DNA of 12,187 nt from Hyphomicrobiaceae bacterium (lineage in GTDB: Bacteria > Pseudomonadota > Alphaproteobacteria > Rhizobiales > Hyphomicrobiaceae). The stretch's first letter is position 1. Every line of letters begins with the position of its first letter. The stretch lies in assembly GCA_017353825.1 (NCBI GenBank), contig JAFMSC010000079.1, positions 1-12,187 on the forward strand, in the 5' to 3' direction. The notes below the pieces were generated by a model that was given only the letters and a program-made list of their open reading frames with translations, did not search any database and was not told where the DNA came from. Of the stretch, positions 6,851-12,187 are shown piece after piece. The translations under genes were made by a program, and so were the position numbers.

Positions 6851-7711
6851 ATGATGCACCCGCGGCGGCGTGAATGGTTGCTGTTCGACGATCGCGGCGA
6901 GACCTGGGCCGCGCAGTCTCCCGAATTGCAGCGGCGCTTGCATTGCGTCCAGGATGACGACGTGCCGACGGGCTTGGTGCGCAACCTGGGGTTCGTGGCC
7001 GGGCGCACGCTGAGCAACAACGCCGCCCTGCGGCTGCACGGGGAGCTGGTCTCCGACGTGGCCCTTGCGGCGGCCTTCTATTGGCTGTCCGACTGCCGTC
7101 CGGCGCGCGTGCTCATCGATTTCGTGGAGCCATCGCGACCGGCGGAAGTGTGCACCTCGGCCGAAGCCGCCATCGCCCGCCTTGTCGACCTAACGCGCGG
7201 CCGCGATTTCAACCGGCATGTCGCCGAACAGCCGTGCTCGATCAACGACCTGCCGGCCGGATCGCCGCTGCGGGGTCTTCTGGGGCTGTGGGCGAGCAAC
7301 TCAGGCGGCTTCAACGAGGAGGCCTACTTCGAGTATGCGGCGCGGCGTCTGCTCAAGCGCTTCCTGGTCGTGCGCCAGAACCTCGCCAATGCGCTTGTCA
7401 TCGACCGCATCGGCGACGGCCTACGCGTTCCGGAACGGGAGTGGTTCAAGTCTGCGCTCGGGCGGCCCATCGAGGAGCAGCCGGATACGCCGTACTGGCG
7501 CTGGGTCGCCCGCGTACAGCGGGCCGCCTTGCAGACGAACAACCCGGTCTTGTCGGACATTGACGCGAGTATCTACTGGCCCTCGCGCGGCAGGGTCCGG
7601 CGCAGGTATCGCCGGCTCCTGCTTCCGTGCACCACGCGCGAGGGAACACGCCTGCTATTCTCCGCCAACAGCTCGGAGAGCCGCATCGCGCTCCGGGGCC
7701 AGGTGGCCTAA
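6851..7711 (+). CDS. Uncharacterised protein with possible PAS-like domain
   Basis: I do not recognise this 286-residue protein with confidence. It is soluble, with no signal peptide or membrane segment. Its second half (about 145-275) resembles the alphaproteobacterial PAS_5-type pattern: an aromatic, helix-rich lead (YWRWVARVQRAALQTNNPVL, 215-234) and a strand pair RRYRRLLLPC (251-260) ending TRLLFSANSS, where such proteins usually read YERLLLPL followed by a hydrophobic strand. The first half has no known motif. AAAGGA lies 7 bases before the ATG at 6851, which fixes the start; an ATG three bases later is an alternative. Its last 57 bases overlap the convergent gene ending at 7655. A sensory or regulatory role would follow if the PAS reading is right; that is inference. 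Confidence 0.7.
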   Translation: MMHPRRREWLLFDDRGETWAAQSPELQRRLHCVQDDDVPTGLVRNLGFVAGRTLSNNAALRLHGELVSDVALAAAFYWLSDCRPARVLIDFVEPSRPAEVCTSAEAAIARLVDLTRGRDFNRHVAEQPCSINDLPAGSPLRGLLGLWASNSGGFNEEAYFEYAARRLLKRFLVVRQNLANALVIDRIGDGLRVPEREWFKSALGRPIEEQPDTPYWRWVARVQRAALQTNNPVLSDIDASIYWPSRGRVRRRYRRLLLPCTTREGTRLLFSANSSESRIALRGQVA

Positions 7712-8428
7712 GAATTCCTGCAGGTCCTCGATCATCTCCGCGGACTTGGACCACAGGAACGCATAGCGCAGGGTGCCCATCCGCCCGTTGATGGCCTCCA
7801 CTGCCCACTCGGCGTTGCGGTAGCCGTTGCGCGGGTAGACGCCCTTCTTGACGTTGTTCTCCGCCATCACCGTGACCGTCACGTCGGTGTCCCACAGGCC
7901 CTTGGCGAGCGCGCGCGACAAACGCGGGAGCCACTCCACGAGCCCGACGCCGCGGTAGTCGCGCCGATACCAGGCGGCGCCGGAGAAGGCGACGCGGCCG
8001 CTGGTGCCCTTGGCCGCCAAAGCCGTCACCGTCCATTCCTCGCCCGGCAGCTTCATGGTGTCGGGGTCGCGGTAGAACATGGTGAGGCCTTCGCACTCGT
8101 CCTTGAAGTTGGTGTGGTCCCACTCGTAGAGCCGGCCGGCCTGGCAAGCGACCACGTCGCCCAACGCATCGCGTCCGAGGATGAAGAACGCATTGGCGCT
8201 GTTGAGGTCGTTGAAGCGCACATCGAACACACTGATGAGCGGCAGCCAGGTGGCGCGGTTGGCCTCGTTCACATCCGACAACTCGCGGCCGGTGGCCAAG
8301 GCGAGCCTGACGCCCTTGGCCAGCGCGAGCTGCTCGGCCCCAAGGATCATTGGGCCGAGGACACCCGCCGGGCCGTAACGCAGGGTGATCTGGGAGAAGA
8401 GGGTTGGATGCTTCTGTTCAGGTCGCAT
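7655..8428 (-). CDS. Uncharacterised protein with possible GNAT acetyltransferase fold
   Basis: This 257-residue soluble protein has no close relative that I can name. The middle and C-terminal parts have GNAT-like features: a strand ending GAAWYRRDYRGVGL (150-163), where R-x-x-R-G-x-G-L resembles the acetyl-CoA pyrophosphate loop, followed by a helix (PRLSRALA), then AENNVKKGVYPRNGY (189-203) recalling the N...A...Y-x-x-x-G-F/Y ending of GNAT enzymes. The N-terminal half (IGRD-like segments such as FFILGRDALGDVVACQ) may be a second, degenerate domain. The ATG at 8428 follows GAGG by 5 bases; the frame stays open upstream to 8704 but that part reads through the 13-base repeats and is unlikely to be protein. 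It converges on and overlaps the possible PAS gene by 57 bases. Substrate unknown. Confidence 0.7.
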   Translation of the reverse strand: MRPEQKHPTLFSQITLRYGPAGVLGPMILGAEQLALAKGVRLALATGRELSDVNEANRATWLPLISVFDVRFNDLNSANAFFILGRDALGDVVACQAGRLYEWDHTNFKDECEGLTMFYRDPDTMKLPGEEWTVTALAAKGTSGRVAFSGAAWYRRDYRGVGLVEWLPRLSRALAKGLWDTDVTVTVMAENNVKKGVYPRNGYRNAEWAVEAINGRMGTLRYAFLWSKSAEMIEDLQEFLGHLAPERDAALRAVGGE

Positions 8429-8503
8429 ATCGCCTCGTCGTGGTTGTGCAATAACCGACGGTGAGTCGAAGGAGAGGCGGGCAATTCGCTCGGCTCGCTC
8501 ATC

Positions 8504-8568
8504 CAGATGTTCCCGGCCGATGTTCCCGGCAGATGTTCCCCGCAGATGTTCCCTGCAGATGTTCCCTG
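8504..8568. repeat. Five 13-base direct repeats upstream of the GNAT-like gene
   Basis: Five contiguous copies of CAGATGTTCCCSG occupy 8504-8516, 8517-8529, 8530-8542, 8543-8555 and 8556-8568; all keep GATGTTCCC exactly and vary only at the ends. There are no spacers, so this is not CRISPR. It lies 76-140 bases upstream of the minus-strand start at 8428, a position suited to a regulator-binding array, but 13 bases does not match the helical turn, and slippage alone could make it. Confidence 0.85.
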
Positions 8569-8826
8569 AGGGCCCCAGTATCGGTTGGATTTCTGGGGTC
8601 GCCCCCCTGACGGCGCCGACGCCGTTCTGCTCGGGGCCGCGCAACCAGGCCCGGGCGGCCGATGCTTTGCCGCTTGGCGTGGTTGGCGTCCGTCCTCGGT
8701 TCAAGGTTGTGCGAGAGTGCGGACAAATATTGGCACCTTAAGGGAAGGCTTGGGGCCCGTCGGGGCCGGGAACATAGGGGCGGCACGATTTGATCGTGGG
8801 CCAAATAGGGCAACCTCTGGGCGAAG
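8569..8826. other. Intergenic stretch without a recognisable gene
   Basis: I find no convincing coding region or RNA gene here. The one local feature is a short AT-rich island in GC-rich DNA, with an imperfect dyad GTGC-N12-GCAC at 8717-8736 around ACAAATATT, which could be an operator or an AT-rich promoter element. Several open frames cross the region but have low-complexity Arg/Ala/Pro translations and no ribosome sites. Confidence 0.4.
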
Positions 8827-8850
8827 AGTGATACGCTTAGTGATACGCTT
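8827..8850. repeat. Perfect 12-base tandem duplication upstream of lysS
   Basis: AGTGATACGCTT is present twice without a gap (8827-8838 and 8839-8850), about 140 bases before the lysS start and upstream of the possible lysS promoter. Two sites spaced 12 bases apart could bind a regulator, or this may be a recent duplication. Confidence 0.75.
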
Positions 8851-8895
8851 CATGTGAGCGGTTATGCGCCTCCTCACTTTAGGGGCTCACGAACC

Positions 8896-8925
8896 CGGAC
8901 ACAGCGTATCTGCGCGTGATATAGC
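8896..8925 (+). promoter_or_regulatory. Possible promoter of lysS
   Basis: CGGACA (8896-8901) and TATAGC (8920-8925), 18 bases apart, each match four of six consensus positions of a housekeeping promoter. Transcription would start near 8932, giving a leader of about 57 bases. The match is modest and other placements are possible. Confidence 0.3.
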
Positions 8926-8988
8926 TCCCGCGCCAACATCCGACTGACGGGTCCGTTCCGATCGACGAGCAGACGAAGCAACTGACCA

Positions 8989-10623
8989 ATGCACTCTGCG
9001 AAGAAAGCCAAAGCCCGGCCCAAGCGAGCTCTCTCCAGGGCTGCGCAAGAGGCGCGCGCTTGGCCGTTCGAGGAAGCGCGCAAGGTGGTCGACCGGCTCA
9101 AGAAGGCGAAGGGCGGCGCCGAGAAGACGGTGATCTTCGAGACCGGCTACGGGCCGTCCGGGCTGCCGCACATCGGCACCTTCGGCGAGGTGGCACGGAC
9201 GGCAATGGTGCGGCACGCCTTCGAGGTGTTGACCGAGGGTCGCATCGCCACGCGCCTCGTGTGCTTCTCCGACGACATGGACGGCCTCAGGAAGGTGCCC
9301 GACAACGTGCCCAACCAGGAGATGCTGCGCGCGCATCTCGACAAGCCGCTGTCGGCCATCCCCGACCCTTTCAGCGACGACTACCCGAGTTTCGCCGCGC
9401 ATAACAACGCGCGCCTGCGCCGCTTCCTCGACCGCTTCGGCTTCGACTACGAGTTCTTGTCCGCCACCGAGTGCTACCGCGCTGGTCGGTTCGATGCCGC
9501 GCTCCTCAAGATGCTCGAGGTCTACGACGAAGTGATGGACATCATCCTGCCAACATTGGGTCCGGAGCGGCGGTCCACCTATTCGCCATTCCTCCCCATC
9601 TCGCCGAGGACCGGCAAGGTGCTGCAGGTGCCAATGATCGAGCGCCACCCACAGGCCGGCGTCGTGGTTTTTATCGATCCGGAGACCGGCGAGGAAACCG
9701 TGTCGCCGGTGACTGGAGGGCGCGTCAAGGCGCAGTGGAAGGCCGACTGGGCGCTGCGCTGGACCGCCCTGGGCGTGGACTACGAGATGTGCGGCAAGGA
9801 CTTGATCGACTCGGTGACGCTCTCCTCCAAGATCTGCCGGGCGCTGGGTGGCACGCCACCGGAGAATTTCATTTACGAGCTGTTCCTCGACCAGAACGGA
9901 GCCAAGATCTCCAAGTCCAAGGGCAACGGCCTCACCATCGAGGAGTGGCTCACCTATGCCTCGCCGGAAAGCCTGTCGCTGTTCATGTTCCAGAAGCCGC
10001 GCGCGGCAAAGCGGCTCTATTTCGATGTGATCCCGAAGGCGGTGGACGAGTATCTGGCCTATCTCGCGGCCTATCCCCAAGAGGAGCCGAAGGTGCAGCT
10101 GGAGAACCCAGTGTGGCACATCCATTCCGGGGCGCCGCCAGAGGCGGAGCTGCCCATCAGCTTCGCACTGCTCCTCAACCTTGTCTCGGTGTCGAACGCC
10201 GAGGACAAGGCGACGCTGTGGGGCTTCATCCGCAAGTACGCGGCCGGGGCGACGCCGGAGAAGTATCCGATCCTCGACCACCTGGTGGGCTATGCGCTCG
10301 CCTACTACCAAGACTTTGTGAAGCCCGGGAAGACCTATCGACTACCCAACGAGAGGGAGCGCAAAGCGCTCAAGGCGCTCTCCGGCGCGTTGGCCAAGGC
10401 CCCGGGCGGCGCCAGCGGGGAGGACCTGCAGAACATCGTCTATGACGTGGGCAAGGCGCACGCGTTCGAGCCGCTGCGCGCCTGGTTCGGCACGCTCTAC
10501 GAGGTGCTGCTGGGCCAGACCCAGGGGCCCCGCTTCGGCGGCTTTATCGAACTCTATGGCGTGGAGCAGACCCGCGCCCTGATCGCCAAGGCCCTCAAAG
10601 GCGAGCTGGCCGGCAAGGCCTGA
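8989..10623 (+). CDS. lysS: Class I lysyl-tRNA synthetase
   Basis: This 544-residue enzyme charges tRNA-Lys with lysine in the cytoplasm. It is the class I (archaeal-type) form, unrelated in fold to the class II LysRS of E. coli: it has HIGT (61-64) in GYGPSGLPHIGTFGE, KADWALRW followed by LGVDYE (251-266), and KISKS (306-310) in the KMSKS loop, followed by a helical tRNA-binding C-terminal half. Class I LysRS is typical of archaea, spirochaetes and many alphaproteobacteria. Length is normal. The ATG at 8989 has only a weak GAAG upstream, and residues 1-20 are Lys/Arg/Ala-rich, so the first residues are less certain; the next in-frame ATG lies beyond HIGT, so it cannot be the start. It converges on pdxY, with a candidate shared terminator between them. 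Confidence 0.96.
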   Translation: MHSAKKAKARPKRALSRAAQEARAWPFEEARKVVDRLKKAKGGAEKTVIFETGYGPSGLPHIGTFGEVARTAMVRHAFEVLTEGRIATRLVCFSDDMDGLRKVPDNVPNQEMLRAHLDKPLSAIPDPFSDDYPSFAAHNNARLRRFLDRFGFDYEFLSATECYRAGRFDAALLKMLEVYDEVMDIILPTLGPERRSTYSPFLPISPRTGKVLQVPMIERHPQAGVVVFIDPETGEETVSPVTGGRVKAQWKADWALRWTALGVDYEMCGKDLIDSVTLSSKICRALGGTPPENFIYELFLDQNGAKISKSKGNGLTIEEWLTYASPESLSLFMFQKPRAAKRLYFDVIPKAVDEYLAYLAAYPQEEPKVQLENPVWHIHSGAPPEAELPISFALLLNLVSVSNAEDKATLWGFIRKYAAGATPEKYPILDHLVGYALAYYQDFVKPGKTYRLPNERERKALKALSGALAKAPGGASGEDLQNIVYDVGKAHAFEPLRAWFGTLYEVLLGQTQGPRFGGFIELYGVEQTRALIAKALKGELAGKA

Positions 10624-10631
10624 CCGCTCGG

Positions 10632-10663
10632 ACCTCGCTCCCCTTGAACCTCGCTCCCCTTGA
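10632..10663. repeat. Perfect 16-base tandem duplication after lysS
   Basis: ACCTCGCTCCCCTTGA occurs twice in a row (10632-10647 and 10648-10663), beginning 8 bases after the lysS stop. It sits ahead of the candidate terminator and has no known motif. Slippage duplication is the simplest reading. Confidence 0.8.
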
Positions 10664-10680
10664 AACCAGTGGCTCGTCGA

Positions 10681-10758
10681 AAAGAGGCTCGGCGGTCGCC
10701 CCACGTGCTGTGCAAGAGGCTGAAGGCTGGTGGGAGAGTTGCCGAGCCGCGGCTCTTT
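10681..10758. terminator. Candidate bidirectional terminator between lysS and pdxY
   Basis: AAAGAG (10681-10686) and GCTCGGC (10687-10693) pair with GCCGAGC (10741-10747) and CTCTTT (10753-10758), with a 5-base bulge on the right side and a 47-base loop. A smaller perfect palindrome, GAGCCGCGGCTC (10744-10755), followed by TTTATT, could act alone for lysS. On the minus strand the left arm ends in CTCTTTT, suiting pdxY. The long loop lowers confidence. Confidence 0.45.
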
Positions 10759-10798
10759 ATTGCTCCACCGCTTGCGGGTTGGTGAAGGCGGTGGCCAC

Positions 10799-11581
10799 CT
10801 ATCCCCGAAGCATGGACACGTCCAGGGCGTCGCGGCCGGCGCTGGCGGCGAGCACACGATCGAGGTCGGCGAGGCTGGCGTCGAGGGCCGTCGCCAGGGC
10901 ATCGCCATTGAGCAGCCGGCCCAGCAGCAGCCCGGCGAAGAGGTCGCCGGCGCCGTTGGGGATGCCCTCGCGGCGCGGGCGGGTGCGTTCGATCACGGCG
11001 GCGGCCTCGATGGCCAGCGTGGTGATGGAATCGCCCGTCTCCGCCGCTGAGGTGACGACGACCGTAGAGGGACCAAGCCGGCGGGCGGTGGCCCGAGGAT
11101 CGCCGGCGGCGCCCTCGGCGGCGCCAGTGAGCCAGCCGAGTTCGAACAGATTGGGTGTGGCCATAGTGGCAAGCGGCATCAGCTCGTCGCGAATGGCGGC
11201 CGCGGTGGCCTCGCCCACGTAGAGGCGTCCGTTGTCGCCCATAATCGGGTCGACCAGCACGGGGACCTTGGGCACCGCCCGCCTGATCCCACGGATGGCA
11301 GCGGCAACGACCGCCGCGGACCGGGGCGAGGGGAAATACCCCGTGAGCACCGCTCCGAGCTTGGGCCAGCAGCCGTCAGCCTCCAGGGCCCCCAGCATAG
11401 CGGCGAGATCGGGCGGCGGCACTTCGTGGCCCGACGGCCGGCCGAGCCCGGGCCGGCTCGCCAGCATCACCGTCGGCATCGCCCATACCTCGTGGCCGAG
11501 CCATTCCAACGCGGGCACCGTCGCCGCCAGGCCCACACGTCCACGTGCCACCAGGGAGGAGATCGCCAGGACCGTTGCCAT
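10799..11581 (-). CDS. pdxY: Pyridoxal kinase (PdxY/PdxK family)
   Basis: Enzymes of this family phosphorylate pyridoxal, and often pyridoxine or pyridoxamine, to the 5'-phosphate in vitamin B6 salvage. The 260-residue product starts ISSLVARGRVGLAA (7-20), like the ISSQVxxGxVGN opening of PdxY, and has DPIMGD (111-116), TPNLFELGWLTG (142-153) and the ribokinase-type catalytic loop NGAGDLFAG (209-217; D213 the base). VLTGYFPS (78-85) is also typical. The usual aromatic or histidine residues around the substrate near residues 41-47 are replaced by ASRPGLG, a variant I recall in alphaproteobacteria, so exact substrate preference is open. The ATG at 11581 has GGAAGAGG directly upstream. Gene length is slightly short for E. 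coli PdxY but complete. It converges on lysS and is divergent from the exported repeat protein. Confidence 0.88.
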   Translation of the reverse strand: MATVLAISSLVARGRVGLAATVPALEWLGHEVWAMPTVMLASRPGLGRPSGHEVPPPDLAAMLGALEADGCWPKLGAVLTGYFPSPRSAAVVAAAIRGIRRAVPKVPVLVDPIMGDNGRLYVGEATAAAIRDELMPLATMATPNLFELGWLTGAAEGAAGDPRATARRLGPSTVVVTSAAETGDSITTLAIEAAAVIERTRPRREGIPNGAGDLFAGLLLGRLLNGDALATALDASLADLDRVLAASAGRDALDVSMLRG

Positions 11582-11720
11582 GCCTCTTCCTAAGCCCTTC
11601 ACCCGACGGCGGGAAGGGCGCACCTGGGGGCACGCGCGGGACTTCCGGCTGGCGATTCAGGGTTTGGCCCGAGTGCGTCCCTTCATGGCCGGTGCGACCA
11701 AGTCAGCGGGCCGAAGCAGC

Positions 11721-11744
11721 CCACCGATCATGCCGCCGATCATG
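11721..11744. repeat. 12-base duplication at the start of the exported repeat protein
   Basis: CCACCGATCATG (11721-11732) and CCGCCGATCATG (11733-11744) differ at one base. With the following GAGGCTCCCATG they place three in-frame ATG codons 12 bases apart (11730, 11742, 11754). Only the last is preceded by a well-placed GGAGG, which supports 11754 as the start. Confidence 0.7.
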
Positions 11745-11753
11745 GAGGCTCCC

Positions 11754-12187
11754 ATGCGCAGACTTGCCCTCATCGTCGCGTGTCTCTTCGCAAGCGCCGT
11801 GCTTGCTCTGCTCCTCGTGCCCGCACCGCGCGCCTCCGCGCTGACGACGGCCGACCTCAACGGCGGTCTGCAGAAGGGCGCGGCAAGCGACAACGGTGTG
11901 CAGCTCGTCCGGGACGGGCGCGGCCGCTTCTCCAGAGGCCGCGCCTTCGGACCGCGCAGCTTTGCGTTCGGACCGCGCCGCCGCTTTGTCGGCCGCGGCT
12001 TCTATGGACCGCGCACCTTTGCCTTCCGCACCGGACCGCGCCGTGTGTGGCGTCGCGGCTTTGTTGGTCCCGGCTTCTATGGACCGCGCCGCGTCTGGCA
12101 TCGCGGGTTTGTCGGCCCGCGCCGCGTCTGGCGTCGCGGGTTTGTCGGCCCGCGCCGCGTCTGGCGTCGCGGCTTTGTCGGCCCCGT
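11754..12187 (+). CDS. Exported Gly/Arg/Phe/Pro-rich repeat protein (3' end outside window)
   Basis: The frame is open from an ATG at 11754 to the window end (144 codons), so the gene is partial. GGAGG lies 5 bases before the start. Residues 1-29 form a signal peptide (MRRLALIVACLFASAVLALLL then PAPRASA), followed by a short linker (LTTADLNGGLQKGAASDNG) and a strongly basic low-complexity region of FGPR, FVGRGFYGPR and GPRRVWRRGFV units. From 12108 the unit FVGPRRVWRRG repeats exactly every 33 bases (12108, 12141, 12174). The composition suggests an extracytoplasmic, possibly surface- or polyanion-binding protein, but I know no characterised relative and assign no function. Two in-frame upstream ATGs exist but lack a ribosome site. 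No terminator or length can be given. Confidence 0.75.
   Translation, partial: MRRLALIVACLFASAVLALLLVPAPRASALTTADLNGGLQKGAASDNGVQLVRDGRGRFSRGRAFGPRSFAFGPRRRFVGRGFYGPRTFAFRTGPRRVWRRGFVGPGFYGPRRVWHRGFVGPRRVWRRGFVGPRRVWRRGFVGP

Noticed and set aside
8504..8568. CRISPR array
   Set aside because: The 13-base units are contiguous with no spacers, too short for CRISPR repeats, and no cas genes are present.
8569..8826. tRNA or other structured RNA gene
   Set aside because: Partial T-loop-like strings such as GGTTCAAGG occur, but no matching acceptor, anticodon or D arms could be assembled on either strand.
8887..10311. 474-codon open frame on the minus strand
   Set aside because: It lies wholly antisense to class I lysS, has no ribosome site or family motif, and is explained by the high GC content that removes stop codons opposite real genes.
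10644..11222. Plus-strand reading frame opposite pdxY
   Set aside because: Ser/Arg/Ala-rich low-complexity translation, no ribosome site, and pdxY on the minus strand carries clear kinase motifs.
11703..12101. Minus-strand frame within the right-edge repeat region
   Set aside because: Its Ala/Ser/Glu-rich repeats mirror the plus-strand codon repeats; the plus strand has a signal peptide and a good ribosome site.

Overview
The window is GC-rich, densely coding bacterial chromosome, most likely from an alphaproteobacterium of the Hyphomicrobiales or a close relative. The clues are the minus-strand order SRP RNA - dnaX - ybaB - recR with nudC divergent from it, a DnaX lacking most zinc-site cysteines (common in this class), a class I (not class II) lysyl-tRNA synthetase, an OpgC-type membrane acyltransferase, and a REP-like palindrome of a style often seen between alphaproteobacterial genes. 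I see no phage, insertion sequence, CRISPR array or tRNA gene.

Left block (1-3504, minus strand): a promoter at 3475-3504 drives the small SRP RNA. A 213-base leader follows, then dnaX (clamp-loader gamma/tau), ybaB (nucleoid-associated protein) and recR (recombinational repair). The leader ends in a 17-base tandem array in which every unit is a complete tiny reading frame (Met-Ala-His-stop), and the dnaX start codon lies at the end of that array.

Centre (3604-8428): nudC (NADH pyrophosphatase / RNA NAD-cap removal) on the plus strand is followed by a two-gene unit made of an OpgC-like membrane acyltransferase and an exported SGNH-hydrolase-like protein. The latter keeps the Ser, Gly and Asn blocks but has lost the usual Asp-x-x-His. 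Next come two unrecognised genes that converge and overlap by 57 bases: a possible PAS-domain protein (plus) and a possible GNAT-fold protein (minus). A 560-base intergenic region upstream of the latter carries five 13-base repeats and a perfect 12-base duplication.

Right block (8989-12187): class I lysS (plus) converges on a pdxY-like pyridoxal kinase gene (minus), with a probable bidirectional terminator between them. Divergent from pdxY is the start of an exported Gly/Arg/Phe/Pro-rich repeat protein that runs off the window end.

A theme across the window is short tandem duplication (12-17 bases) in nearly every intergenic gap, several times spanning a start or stop codon. The most unusual items are the dnaX-leader mini-ORF array, the SGNH-like protein without its catalytic His, and the repeat-built exported protein at the right edge. 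No complete new multi-gene system is evident.
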